Shown here: piece by piece, positions 33,368 to 44,893 of the stretch
How the letters are laid out: every line of letters starts with the position of its first letter
Position numbering within the stretch: the first letter of the stretch is position 1
Assembly (NCBI RefSeq): GCF_954871325.1
Contig: NC_088776.1
Location: 27,266,508-27,330,507, forward strand
Source of the DNA: Gordionus sp. m RMFG-2023
Taxonomy: Eukaryota; Nematomorpha; Gordioida; Chordodea; Parachordodidae
DNA length: 64,000 nucleotides
Reading direction: 5' to 3'
Program-made: the position numbers and the translations under genes
Notes under the pieces: model-generated
Databases searched by the model: none
What the model was told of the DNA's origin: nothing
The model's input: only the letters and a program-made list of their open reading frames with translations

Positions 33368-36300
33368 CAGTGGCGTAGCCAAGATTGATTCATAAAGTTT
33401 TTAAAATAATTTCGAGCCGGGTCGGGCTTAAAAAATTAGGTCCTATATAGATCACTTCTTATTGCAAATGCAATATTTTTATTTAAAAAAAAATAGTATA
33501 ATATATAAATATTATGACTAAGAATTCATTATAATTACGTTTTGATTATAAAAATTTTACAACTAAGAACATATTATAATCATATAACAATTTTATGATT
33601 TGAATTTATAAAGAGAGGTCTACTTTTCTCTGAGATTTGGCTAATTTATCTAAAAGCAAATTTTTATCTCCTTATAAATATTTAATATTACGAATCCATT
33701 GGTGCTATTTCTTAAATAGGCTTCACCTTTTCATATTTGAAGACCTTTCATTAGTGCAGGTGCTAATCGGTAAGGTAACTAAAATAAAAAGCAATGTTTT
33801 GATATTAGGCAGAGAATCTAAAGTGCAATTACACATGGAAAGGGCCTCCAAAGCATTTTTTGGTCTCAAAGAGTACTCTATTCTGTCAAAATTTGTATAC
33901 CAAAATTTGATATCGCAAAGTAACTTATCATACGATCATGATAATTCATCAGAATAAAACTCTGAGATTTTCTCAATATCCTCTCGCGTTTCAAGTGTAT
34001 TCAGACTCATCCGGCAAAATAAAAGCTGTTTAAAATAAAATTGTGACTAATATATCTTTCCTTTAATTGAAATAAAGATGTATCAATAAGGGGAATAAAA
34101 ATATTTATTTTTTAAAATCCCCAATCGTAGATTCATCAATATTTAAGCGATTGAACTATCTAGAAACTACTCTAGGTTTAAAATTCAAACATACTAGCGA
34201 TCACCTTTACTTTCTCCTTATATTTACCAAATTAAATGATTTTTCTTTTATTTAAAATTTATAAAAAATTAATTAAAATTTTAAAACTATCTAATTAAGT
34301 TTAACAATATATATTTTATTATTAAATTTATAAATATCTAATTTAACTATGCCAGAAAAAATTTACAATATATTTTTAATGTTATTTAATATTCTACATA
34401 TAATTTTTAATATATATGTCGTAATTTTTAAAGGGATCAGAACTATCCGGGATCATCACGGGTTTTAAAGGGATTCCTTTAAGAATTCAATTTTTTAATG
34501 GATAAAGAACTATACGCTATTATCACGTTTGAACCATGATATAGAAAAATCTTAATTTAAGACGCGTTTTACGCGTGTTTGGCTGTATTTTTTAAAAATT
34601 AATTGTTAATTTTCAATGGTGTTTATTTTTGGCCTTATGAAATTAGATATGTCTAATATAGGGTATCAATCGATAGCTAATCAAAAGATCTATTCAACTG
34701 GAGGTCAATCTCTCCCCTTTAATGGGCGAGTCTAGGTCTGGGGGTCAGGAATATTTTTATCAAAATAAAATATCGATATGGGTATAAAATAAAAGCTAAT
34801 TTAAATATCTTTAGATTGAAAGTATTCATTTTTTTTCTTGGTGGGTATGACTTGGTCTGGAGGGTGGATGAAAGTGGCGGGGGGGGGGCTGTAAAAAATG
34901 ATTTTTTAGATATGGATATCAAATAAAAGTCATAAAATATTTTTTTATTGTAATAATAATAATCACTCAGAGAGAGCGGGTCCGAATCATATTCTTTCGG
35001 AGAGAGAAATATAAAATTGGCAACACAATATTATGGAAAGATAAATACTACAAACTCAATAGGCAATAGCATCGAAAATATTTTAGCTAACTGTCATCGT
35101 TTATTGCATATTTAATAAATAGAGATAAGCAAGATGTTTACAAAAATAAAATTAAAAAAGTAATATTTTCCATTGGGGATCACGTACTGATTCCAATAAA
35201 TAAAAATGATAGATCAAATCTATGCCCCAAATATATTGAAGCCGAAATTATCTAAATGGAGGGCTAGAAATTATGGGTGGAACTAATTTGGGAAAAATCG
35301 ATTCCCCATTTTTATAAACGAACGTTCATAAATCAATAAAATCTACCAATTTGACCATTCCTAATAAGACCATCTCCATAATAAAAGCATCAAGAAGTGC
35401 ATCTTCTTATGGTAATTGTAAATCAATTTGCAATTGCCAAAAATGTTGCAACAATAAGAGATGCCAATGTTTTATAAATGGTATTAATTGTTCCACAAAA
35501 TGTCACATAAATATTAACTGTGCAAATAATAAATAATTGTTCAAAATTATATTTTAAATTTCAATTATCAAAATCAATATGTGTTGATTATATCGCTTGA
35601 AAAAAATATAATAATATAAATAATTTGCTTATAAAGTAGTGTAATAATTTATAACTGCAATAAGAAAAATTTATAATATCATTTTAAAATTTGTGAATAG
35701 ATGGTTTCAAATATAGCCGAAATTTTGAGATTAAAAATATTATAAATTAGATTAAGTTGCTAGCGAATAATTTTATCATTAGACTACAATGAGTTTTTAA
35801 AAACCTATGACTATGCTCATAATGATATTTAATATCGAAGTCTAAATATTTTGTATTTAACTTTTATTTAATACCCATGTTTATGTTTTGCCCTAGCCTG
35901 ATAAAATTAATATAATCAAAAGATTTTTTAATTTTATTTGATATCCATATAAATTTTTATTTTTACCCCCCCCCCCCCCCTTTTCCAGATCAAGTCCTAC
36001 CCTTTGAGTAAATACTTTCAGTCTAAAGATATTTAAAATACCTTTTATTTGATTCCTAAATTAATATTTTGTGTTTATATAAATATTCCTGACCATCTAA
36101 GATCTCCCGCCTACTTAGAGTATAATTATTACAATAAAGAGATATTAAAATTAGCTATTATTTGATACCCATATCGATATTTAATTTTGATAAAAATATT
36201 ACTGACTCCCCAGACCTAGACTCGCCCATTAAGTGGGAGAGATTGATATCCAGTTGAATAGATCTTTTGATTAGCTATCGATTGATACCCTTTATTAGAC

Positions 36301-36763
36301 TATCTAATTTCATAAGGCCAAAAAAAACAATATTGAAAATTATTAAATAACAATAAAATTAAAAAGAAATAATACGAAACTAAACGCGCGTAAAACGCTT
36401 TTTAAAATAAAATTCCTTTTTATCATGATTAAAACGTGATAATACCGTTTTATCATTCCTTAACTTAAAACCCTAATTTTCTAGTTATCCTTTTAAAACC
36501 AGTGATGATCCTGGATAGTTTCGATCCCTTTAAAAATTACGACATATATATTTAAACCATGTTATATAAAATTGAAAATTCTTATTTGTTTTTTTTAATT
36601 ATATTTCATTTTGATATCGTATATATTATTTTATTTATAAATCGAAACCGATATTTAAATAAAATTATTCGCAGTTAGAATTTTTTTTTTATAAATTAAA
36701 AATTTTTTTTTTCGGAGATTATGAGGGGGGTTTCAACCCTCACCACCCTTGTCTACGCCACTG
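33368..36763 (-). mobile_element. hAT DNA transposon, split by a Ginger-like element
   Basis: Ends CAGTGGCGTAGCCAAG (33368) and CTTGTCTACGCCACTG (36763) are inverted repeats. Exact 8-bp target duplications GATTTTAT lie outside (33360-33367 and 36764-36771). Without the insertion at 34417-36544 the element would be about 1.27 kb. On the minus strand at about 33600-33700 the translation gives NLLLDKLAKSQRKVDL, like the very C-terminus of ZMYM-type hAT transposases. The plus-strand frame at 33637-33957 overlaps this and is probably its shadow. It is decayed and cannot make transposase. Confidence 0.85.
34417..36544 (+). mobile_element. Broken Ginger-like element with integrase-type C-terminal domains
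   Basis: Ends TGTCGTAATTTTTAAAGGG and its complement (AAAAATTACGACA) start inverted repeats of about 500 bp (34417-34920 and 36060-36544). A 4-bp duplication TATA flanks them (34413-34416 and 36545-36548), though the AT-rich context weakens it. Inside, on the plus strand, FSIGDHVLIPINKNDRSN (35165 on) resembles the chromatin-binding tail of gypsy-like integrases of the KRBA2/Ginger group. At 35351-35536 comes a Cys-rich CXC-type zinc domain (CNCQKCCNNKRCQCF ... CSTKCH). The catalytic core was not found. This is a broken fossil, younger than the hAT it sits in. Confidence 0.72.
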
Positions 36764-36814
36764 GATTTTATACTTACACACTAAAATTAGAAATAAATAA
36801 TAACCAATCAGATC

Positions 36815-37250
36815 TGCAGACCAGGTCCAGTTCATAGGATGTGATTATAGAAATCCGGGCCAGATTGAAAAATCTAAAAATTACCAGATTATATCTATTA
36901 ATCAGTTGGAAAATGATATAAAGGATAGTCTAAAATTCATTTGGTACTCATATTTTCAATTTTCCTTAATAAAAAATTGCAAAATATAGCTAAAATTATT
37001 TTCAATAATTTATTTTATTTAATTTAGAGAGGATGGTAAAATGATGAGAAATAAAAAAATCACGACCGATTTTTGCAGATATCTAATGTATAAATTTTAA
37101 ACCACAGATATGTAAACGATGGGTAAAAAATTTTTAAAATCAGTGGGTAGGCGCGAGGAGGTTTAAAAAATTTTAAAATTGGCAAAAGGGCTTTTCGGTT
37201 ATAACCCGATCACTGCTGACCTCCAATAGATATTGATCGTAAAAATCATT
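36815..37250. repeat. GGCCCGG-type MITE remnant and AT-rich flank
   Basis: ATCTGCAGACCAGGTCC and ATCCGGGCCAG at 36815-36870 match the left part of the GGCCCGG MITE family. The remainder shows no clear end. Confidence 0.4.
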
Positions 37251-37309
37251 TATATTTATAAGTAATAAAGTTTTAAACACAAATTTATGTTATTCAAGTA
37301 TTTAAATTC

Positions 37310-37504
37310 TTAAACTACAATATTTTCATAAGCCACGGTACAAAGAGACCTTCTTAAGCATATTCTAGCTAACTTCAAGAAAGTTGTGGGTAAATAATCT
37401 GAAGACCTTTTAATTCTCAAATATTTGGGCAAGACTCGGACCGAGAACGCTTCGATTGCTGTTCCAAGAAATAAAGAATTGAAGGTGACAATAGGGTCTT
37501 GAAC
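37310..37504 (-). CDS. Candidate last exon with SOCS-box-like C-terminus
   Basis: Read on the minus strand, a strong acceptor (CTCTTTCTCACACCTAG, just upstream of 37504) is followed by 64 open codons and a stop at 37310-37312, phase 0. The peptide begins VQDPIVTFNSLFLGTAIEAF, continues SVRVLPKYLRIKRSSDYLPT and ends TFLKLARICLRRSLCTVAYE-NIVV. The LPTTFLKLARICLRRSL segment fits the first helix of a SOCS box (pattern PxSLxxLCRxxIRRxL), the elongin-binding module that ends many substrate receptors of Cullin-5 ligases. The LPLP half of the box is missing or diverged, so the call is tentative. An alternative is that the GGTTCAAGACCC at the border is a tRNA-like box B, but no box A is visible. A possible upstream exon is at 37664-37743. 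Confidence 0.45.
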   Translation of the reverse strand, partial: VQDPIVTFNSLFLGTAIEAFSVRVLPKYLRIKRSSDYLPTTFLKLARICLRRSLCTVAYENIVV

Positions 37505-37663
37505 CTAGGTGTGAGAAAGAGTCCGGCCCTAAAGGTAAACATGGCTTAGTTTGCTTGTATTTTAGGCGATTCTGTCACAGAGAAATTAGTTTAATAATCT
37601 CGATTAAATTAGGTTTGGCTAACTATCCAAATCCCGGTCACTTAAAAGACCAAATGCCCTTAC

Positions 37664-37743
37664 AAACATCCCTTGGTTTAGGGAAAATCATTTTATGGAT
37701 TTCCCTGGCGTCTCCTAGTTCTCTACTATCCCAAGAATTGAAC
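37664..37743 (-). CDS. Weak candidate exon upstream of the SOCS-like exon
   Basis: On the minus strand an acceptor-like CCAACTAATATAATAG precedes 37743 and a good donor (T|GTAAGG) follows 37664. In the only open frame it reads FNSWDSRELGDAREIHKMIF then PKPRDV. The donor phase does not join to the long frame of 37310-37504 (it would join to a shorter one), so the link between the two is unproven. Nothing identifies the protein. Confidence 0.2.
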
Positions 37744-37749
37744 CTATTA

Positions 37750-38790
37750 TATTAGTTGGGAAATTGAAAATTAGAAAAAATCACTACCTTTCAGATTTTA
37801 CCCCAATAATTATTTTTACAAATGGGACCTTTCCCTAGACTTCAATTTATTTCTAAATCAATGGTTATCGTGAATCCTTTTTTAAAATTTAAAAATCAGC
37901 CAATATCTGTACCGAAGCACCTTCTAAGTTACCCCGGAATCTAATAAAGGCCCTTTTTTTAAAAAAATATCTCATTGTTTATTATGGTTTTAAAATTTTA
38001 TTTATGTTATTTTAGAAATAATTTATTGGTTCTTAAAAGACAATATTTAATTTTAAAATTACAATTAAAAATTTTGAGCAGAATTTATTATAATTAAATT
38101 AATGTTTACCTTAAATTTTATATAATTAAATTATCTATAGATTGATTTCTACATATTATCACCTTAAAATGACTGCGATTCATTCAATAATATTACACGG
38201 GGGTTATGTCCCTCCATTATTTAGTAATATTGACGTGATATTTATGTAATACTAACTTGTAAAGATGAAATATAATAATTTTATTAGGATTTACATTTGT
38301 GGATGAGCATAGATTATATATTTTTTTAGTGATATATTGACATTTATGATTGGCATTGACGTACATGAATTATATATTATACTCATAAATGTAGATATGG
38401 GGGGATGGGGGTAAGGGGAAATCCACCCACCTCAGAAATTTTTTATTTTTGTAAATATTATTTTAAACTGATAAAAATTTTCCACCCCCCCCCCCTCCTC
38501 CCACGCTCCCTCCTTAATTTCCTAAAATGCATACAATATACTCAGGATTGGGCATTATAGTAGCGGATATTTGTTATGTGGCTCTGCAAACTAGTCATCT
38601 AATTTTCGGCAACCATATAAAAGTATATTATTTTAATAAAAATCACATTTATACTGATATTCATTTCATTCATTTGCTAAATTTAGAATATTTTAAAATA
38701 AATTTATATATTAATGATTGGCGTATACCCTTAGAGGCCCTATTTGCATGCCAATTTTTATTTTTATTAAAACAATTTGAAGGATTTTTT
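37750..38790. other. AT-rich sequence without supported genes
   Basis: Contains a G-rich patch (38398-38420) and a C-rich patch (38484-38512) that may be the two edges of an unidentified MITE. The frame at 38527-38916 has no recognisable domain and runs into a GGCCCGG MITE. Confidence 0.3.
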
Positions 38791-38797
38791 TTTAAAA

Positions 38798-39012
38798 TAA
38801 AATTTCGGCCTGGCCCGGATTTTATTGGATTTTTTCAAAATATATTTTTTTTATTTTTAGATTATAAATATTCAGTTTTAAAATATATGGCCTGGACTGG
38901 CTCGACTTTAAAATAAAACTTTAGGTCAGAATATTTTAAAAATTTTTTAGGTCCGGCCCTAATATATTTAAAAAAAATTAAAATTTGGCTCAGCTCGGGC
39001 CTGCAGGTCTCT
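38798..39012. repeat. GGCCCGG-type MITE, left-truncated
   Basis: CGGCCTGGCCCGG, CCTGGACTGGC, GGTCCGGCCC and the right end GGGCCTGCAGGTCTCT, the complement of the CAGAGACCTGCAG end of the 5212 copy. Confidence 0.6.
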
Positions 39013-39594
39013 TATGTTTGATAATGAAATAAAAATCATATAGTTGAAAATAATAAGAGAAAATAATTGGTAAAATATTTTAAAAATATTTAAAAATTCT
39101 CTAATTTAAATATTTTCTTTTTGTTTCACTGATAGAGCCATCAACTATAAACACAAAAAAATTACATGAATCCTCATAAAGTATTCAAAGAGAAATAACA
39201 AAAGGAAATTGTGAAAACTATAAAAACATACACTTAAAAAACCCTAGAGTTGCGAATAATAAAAAGAAAACAATGTTATTGGAAAAATTTAATATGCCAT
39301 TAACTTCGCTTAGGAATGCACCCTATATATATAATTGAACAAAAAGATTTTTTAAAATGATGGAAAGGTAGATTTAATTTTATAGTTTTTTCTTATCCAT
39401 TATAACAGTTATTTAAGAGCTCGAAATATATCTGCATTACTACAGATAGTCTACTAAGACTTGAAGCTTTCTTCGAATGACTTGTCATTGGGTAATGAAA
39501 TAATATGCAATTTTATTTATAAATTCAATTAAATATATATTTATATCAAAAAGTTTAAAAAGACAATCTCTATCCTTTTGTTGTAACGACATTT

Positions 39595-39722
39595 TTTGAG
39601 CGCTAAACATATGACGAAATAGCAGAGTTAGTTGATGAAAACAATAGTGCCTTTGGAATTCATAAAAAAGTTAGAACAACTGTGATGGACAATGGATCAA
39701 ATTTCATCAAAGCTTTATAGCA
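39595..39722 (+). mobile_element. hAT transposase fragment (RNase H-like core)
   Basis: The plus strand reads AELVDENNSAFGIHKKVRTT and then VMDNGSNFIKAL before a stop. This matches the catalytic-core segment of BED-type hAT transposases (pattern ...FGI..K....VTDNGSNFVKAF), in which the Asp is the second catalytic acidic residue. Only about 40 codons survive. It is a different hAT lineage from the ZMYM-type copies. Confidence 0.65.
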
Positions 39723-39769
39723 GTTTAAGGTGTAAGAATGATTTTAGTGTTGTTAAAACGCCACGTAGC

Positions 39770-39975
39770 AACCCTGATCCCAAATCCGGGTCGTTTTTTG
39801 ACCGCGACCCAAAATATGGGTGGTTTTTTCAATTCCGCCTTTAGTCTGATCGTTTTTAACTTCGATCCAAAGTTGTAGTCGTTTTTATAAACCCGACCCA
39901 AAATATGGCTCGTTTTTAAATCCAATGCAAAAGTTAGGTTGGCTTATTTTGACCCGACTTAAAATTCGACCCAGC
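39770..39975. repeat. Tandem ACCCGACCCAAAATATGGGTCG units
   Basis: Five to six degenerate units of about 26-30 bp alternate GACCCAAAATATGGGT-type sequence with a T run. This is the kind of subterminal array found in hAT elements and may be the end of the hAT fragment just to its left. Confidence 0.6.
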
Positions 39976-40500
39976 TCAATTATGAAGTTATATTTCGAAT
40001 TAAGTATATAAATTGAATATATTTTTTTTTATTTTCAATGGGTAATTAAATTTTAGAAGATGAATCAGAAACATTGAAAAGTGGCAATTTTTATATTCGT
40101 TATTTTTAAACTTTTATTTTTTTTTAGGTAATTGGGTAACAATATAAATTGTAAAAATATTAAATTAAGATTTCAGTGAAGATGAATCATAGAAAAGTGG
40201 CAATTGTCATATTCATTTTTTAATTATTTTAAAATAAATGGGTAAAATGGACATTTAGATTTAAATTTCAGTGAAGATGTACCATAGAAAAGTGGTAATT
40301 ATCATATTCTCATTATTTTTTCAACTTCTCTTTAAATTTTTTTGGAGCAAATGGGTAAAATATATATTATAAACATGTCGAATTAAAATTTCAGCGATGA
40401 TGTGCACCATAGAATGACAAAACGCTTAGTTAAGAAATTTTCCACAGGGGTGGATAATTTATTTTATATTGAAATGATTTTTTGGAGCATTAAAAATTTG

Positions 40501-41488
40501 GTTATTTCCACTTTAGGGGGTATATTATTTTTATTTTATTTTTTTTTAAAATTAATATATTAATTTTTTATTTTAGATATTTTAAAAAAGTTTTTCCTAC
40601 AAATTTTTAAAGAGCTTTTTATACAAAATTTTCTATTTTCCGCAGCGTTTATATATGGGGGAGGGAGGGGGGTAGGAGAATTTTCCCTACAAATTTAATT
40701 TTATATTTAGTGATATTAAATTAAATCTATTTATCTTAGATAATAATCGGTTAGAACAAATAAAATATTTCCACTTGTTGATCCAAATGACAGATCGATC
40801 CACACCCAAAAATAGAAAGGCTGTGGCGGAATCTAAAAGCAAACTATAAAGATCGGGATAATATTCATGAATATCTTCTTGAATATAGATATTTTCGAAA
40901 ATATCGATTATTAAATCGTTTTGATATTTTTATTCATTTTATTAATGATTGTATAAATTTCAATATATTTCAATTTAATGAATAAAATTGCATCATTTAA
41001 TACTATATTTCGTGTATAAATTTTAATACTATATTTAATCGCGTCATTTAATACTATATTTCGATTTAACTCTTGGTTAAAAAAACCACTTAAACTTCAA
41101 AGGTGGAATCTATTTTACCCCTCATACATTATTTTAGATTATTATTTATTTCCAGAAAAAAGTTATGCTAATTTTCCTAAAGTTGTTTAAATTTTATTTA
41201 TTTATGGGATCTTTCTTATAGTATTATAACCAAAAAAAATTTTAAAATGCAAAGTTTCATCTACCAAAAATTTACCTTACTCTATCCCCTTTAAAAACTT
41301 TGTATGTATATAGTAATTTTCCTCTAAATATTTTTTTATTTCTGGGATCTTCCTCTAATTATAGTATTATCACCAAAAAAAATTTAAAATGCAAAATTTC
41401 TGCCAAAAATTTTGTAGAAAAACTATTTTAAAATATCTTAAACAAAAAATAACAAAAGAATAATATACCCCCCGAAAGTGGCAATAAC
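40501..41488. mobile_element. MITE with long TIRs, GTTATTTCCACTTT family
   Basis: Left GTTATTTCCACTTTAGGGGG and right CCCCCCGAAAGTGGCAATAAC are the ends of inverted repeats that extend inwards at least 100 bp (TATTTTAAAAAAGTTTTTCC and its complement). About 990 bp, no coding sequence. The interior shares GATCCACACCC and ATGAATATCTTCTTGAATAT with 28860-29285. Confidence 0.65.
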
Positions 41489-41699
41489 TAAAAATTCATT
41501 AGAACTAATCATCATATAAAATATTAGAACTAATGATATAAAATTTATTAGAACCAATCATATTTGAGAATATAAAAATTTCTAAAACAAAAAATAAAAT
41601 ATTGGAAAATTCAAAATATTTAGAGAGAATTTAATAAGGTGTAAAGCATCATAAAATATATAATTAAACATTTTATAATGATTTAAAAAGCTAATCAAA

Positions 41700-42660
41700 A
41701 TATCATTCATAAATGTTTACTTTTGCGAATGTGCCAATTTTTAAAAAATTTGTTCTGTACTGTGAATAGATATCGACGATGAAAGAGAGTCTATTCAATC
41801 AATTTTAGGATGTCTTACTTTTGATGTTGGTTTTTATTCTCTGTAATGAAGAAAAGGTCCACTCTGCTTGTATTATTGGTATCATTGTCAAAATATTTAG
41901 TAATTTTAGTATATATTGAAAACTTATTATTATATTTTAAAGTATGTAATGCTTCCACTATACTTCTTGAAGGAATCTATAAAAATGAGTCTTTCTTTCA
42001 GATACATTTATATCCAATGAATAAAATTTAGTTATAGTTAATTTTTCAACATCATTGATTCCTCAGATCAGAGGGAGTTATAAGATATAGTATTTGTAAA
42101 TTGGATAGAGTCGATAAATCACAAATCGTCATTGTTTGAGTCAAAATTAAATCCAAAAGTGGAATAAAAACGGGTATTTTGTGCTAATCCTCAATTGAGT
42201 ACACGTTAACATTGGAACGATTTGTTTGTCGGTGAAATCGGGCTTATAAATCTCAAGATCATATAATTTCGCTTTCCACTCAACAATCACATAAGAGAAA
42301 TTCCATCGCTATGATCTCGGTTTTTTAATTTGTAATATATATTATTTACGATTCTTATAACTTTAGCCAAATCCATTTTTTAGAAAAATATTGCATAAAA
42401 TTGTTGTGTAATAAATAATTTATTAATACATTTTGATAAAAAATCGGCAGTCATATTAAATCTAATCATTTATTAGCTTCAGATAAAATATCTGTTTCAT
42501 GTGTTTCTGATATTTCTTCAAGGGCATACAAAGTAGACTCTTCTAGATCTAAAAAATGTGTCGAAGGCTCTATCTTGTCGTAGAGGCCATGCAGTTTCTT
42601 TTTTTTCTGTACACAAGAAGTCAGAAATCATTATATACCACAAATTGGTCGATCTGAACA
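41700..42660 (-). mobile_element. hAT transposase remnant (ZMYM/TTF type)
   Basis: The minus strand at 42480-42610 reads LYDKIEPSTHFLDLEES then LYALEEISE, nearly the same segment as in the plus-strand copy at 16620-17870. The rest follows the same order down to about 41700. Stops and shifts are frequent and no terminal repeats were found, so the limits are approximate. Plus-strand open frames at 41846-42031 and elsewhere here are shadows. Confidence 0.65.
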
Positions 42661-43239
42661 TTTTAAACACTCTAAAAATCTTCTAATCAATAGAGAAAAA
42701 TTAAATAGAATTTTTTTTGTTTGATAAAATTTTCTTATATTAATAATCGTAATTTCAATCAATGAATATCTATATTGATATTGAGAGAAATATATATTTA
42801 TTTTATATATAGACATTGCAGGGTTTAAAATATAAATTGCATATTTATATTGAGAAAATATAGATATTTACAAATTAGATATTGCAGTGTATAAATATAA
42901 ATATTACAACACATCATATTGCATATAAAAACATAAATAAAATTACTAACCAAATTTAAAAGTGAAGGTAAGGGGGAATAAAATTATTATTCTCTAGCAA
43001 AATACCTTAATTTTTTTTGCATATTTATTTCTATTTTTGAACATTTTTTTCTTTGAAGGAAATTAAAATGATTTATTCTAGATAGAAAATAATATATTTA
43101 TAAAATAACCATAAAATTTCAGAACCTAATTAAATAAAAAATGCATATAATTATTTAAATGAGTACTACTTTTAAAAAAGGGGATGCTTCAACACCCAGC
43201 TAGTGACGCCCCTAGCTGATATAGATACTGAATTTATCA

Positions 43240-43405
43240 TCAGTAGAAATATCCCGACAAATTTTTGCTATTTATTTCCTAAGTGTTTTAAAATTGCGCC
43301 ATTCAAGCATGTTCTTAAAATACATGCATTAATAATAAAATTTGCTATAATCCAAGTTAGAATTTCTGTAACCCTTTGCCGATTGCTATCACCTTTTGAA
43401 ATGTA
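43240..43405 (-). mobile_element. Possible hAT transposase N-terminal fragment
   Basis: The minus strand reads KGDSNRQRVTEILTWIIANF and then ILRTCLNGAILKHLGNK. This is close in layout to the N-terminal helical region of hAT transposases, where a short conserved segment before the core names the element. The GATGCTTC...GTGACGCCCCTAG sequence at 43172-43213 could be its terminus. Weak. Confidence 0.3.
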
Positions 43406-43420
43406 TTAGTAAATCAATGA

Positions 43421-43643
43421 TATACTATTAGATTGGCGATTTATTCATTAAGTGACAATACAAAGGAGTCAGCTGTAGGACTATTGTGTGGTTTGCACTT
43501 ACACTAATTGTCTTTATTTTTCACAATATGAATGCAAATGAAGTCATTAAATAAACGTGGAAACCACAAAATGCGCTACAGATGGCTCATATGTGGACCC
43601 TTACAAATGCATTTAATGAATGAAGGGTCAATCTAGTAGTATA
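43421..43643. repeat. Small MITE with TA-flanked inverted ends
   Basis: TACTATTAGATTGGCGATTT at the left and GGGTCAATCTAGTAGTA at the right form inverted ends of about 30 bp (continuing as ATTCATTAA / TTAATGAAT). 223 bp, no coding sequence. It lies 3 bp from the next MITE. Confidence 0.7.
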
Positions 43644-43646
43644 TAT

Positions 43647-44003
43647 GTTAGTGTCATTGTGTTTTTTCCGGCAATGTGTTATTTAATCAACTTTAAATCA
43701 TGAGCTGGTTTTTAAAAATCTGATTTTACTGGAAATGTATTCCATCATGTTTGAAATACCTACCCTATGAATTTCAGACAATTTTTCCATGAACTTTAAA
43801 TTTAATATAATTTATATTAAATTTTCCATATATTTTTTATATAAATTATAAATGACCCAAAGATTAACAGCAAAATTGTCTACAATTCATAAGATAGGTA
43901 TTCAAACATGCTAGAATATATTTCCGAAAAAATCCAATTTTTAAATTAAAAAACGCGCTCAAAAAATGATTTAAATTTGTAAAAATAACACATTGACGCT
44001 AAC
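43647..44003. repeat. Foldback MITE (GTTAGTGTCAATG family), intact copy
   Basis: GTTAGTGTCATTGTGTTTTT...CACATTGACGCTAAC with arms of about 110 bp and a short loop containing TACCTACCCTATGAATTTCA. 357 bp. It is the uninterrupted counterpart of 25681-26873 and shows what that copy looked like before its insertion. Flanks are TATATAT on the left and ATATATA on the right. Confidence 0.8.
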
Positions 44004-44009
44004 ATATAT

Positions 44010-44850
44010 ACATCATTGGTGCAAGTAAATAATGTTTAGATTTTTAAAAAAAGCTGGTAAAAATTAAAGGAAAAATGACAACACTAAATTTTAAAATAGG
44101 ATAAACTAAAAGCATTGATTATGGGATAATTATGTAAGACTTATTAATTGGGGGAGATTCCACATTATTTTTACTTTTATTGTTCAAGGTATTTGTCCAT
44201 GTCGTCCTATTCAATAGAAAAATTATCAAAAAAACGTAATTCTATCTAAGATTAAGAAAGAAATTTTATATCTTAAAAAATTTCAAGAGCCTGGCTCTCC
44301 AAAATTTTAAAGCCCATAACGACGCTAGTGCAAATAATTTTGAATTGTTTTGCAAAAAATCATATCGGTTATTGAAAGTTAGTCGTTTAAAATAAAAAAA
44401 TTCTCGGATAGAAAGTAAAAAAATCACGAATCATGGAAGATAATTTATCCGGAAATAAATTGACAAACAAATTAAAACGTATTTATGACCGTGCATGCAT
44501 TCACTTATGGATGTCATCTTAAATTTGACTATCAGGACTTTTTTTATGTGGAAAAAAGAAGAGGCTAATTGGATAATTGATTTTTTGTATTAACCTTATC
44601 TAACTACATTTATTTTAGATTTAAATATTCTTTATTGAATTGTATAATGAATTTTAAATTACACACAAAAGATAAATATATTATAATATAAATTTACTAA
44701 AGTAAAGAATACCAGTGAACATATAAGTTATAATAAACTAAAATTATTATATAATATATAAATGCAACATTTAATCTTTATTTACATTTAGATTGATAGA
44801 TATAAACATAAATTAGAGGGATATGCATTTGACGGTATTAAAGACGTCAT
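44010..44850. other. AT-rich sequence downstream of the SAM gene
   Basis: A 28-codon frame, MEDNLSGNKLTNKLKRIYDR and then ACIHLWMSS, begins at 44433 on the plus strand. It has no splice or homology support. Otherwise AT-rich. Confidence 0.3.
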
Positions 44851-44856
44851 TTTATT
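44851..44856 (-). promoter_or_regulatory. Polyadenylation signal AATAAA of the SAM-domain gene
   Basis: AATAAA on the minus strand lies about 38 nt after the stop codon at 44894, at a suitable distance for the 3' end of the gene. In DNA this AT-rich the hexamer is common, so support is positional only. Confidence 0.35.
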
Positions 44857-44893
44857 GATGTAATTGTTATCACAAAAAATAAATATAAATCAA

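Noticed and set aside
33637-33957. 106-codon plus-strand frame
   Set aside because: It lies within the hAT at 33368-36763 on the strand opposite to the transposase remnant and shows no domain; probably a shadow.
38527-38916. 129-codon plus-strand frame
   Set aside because: Its second half is GGCCCGG MITE sequence and its first half has no recognisable domain; it reads as an open stretch by chance.
44433-44519. 28-codon frame MEDNLSGNKLTNKLKRIYDR...
   Set aside because: Too short, with no splice donor of quality and no homology recognised.
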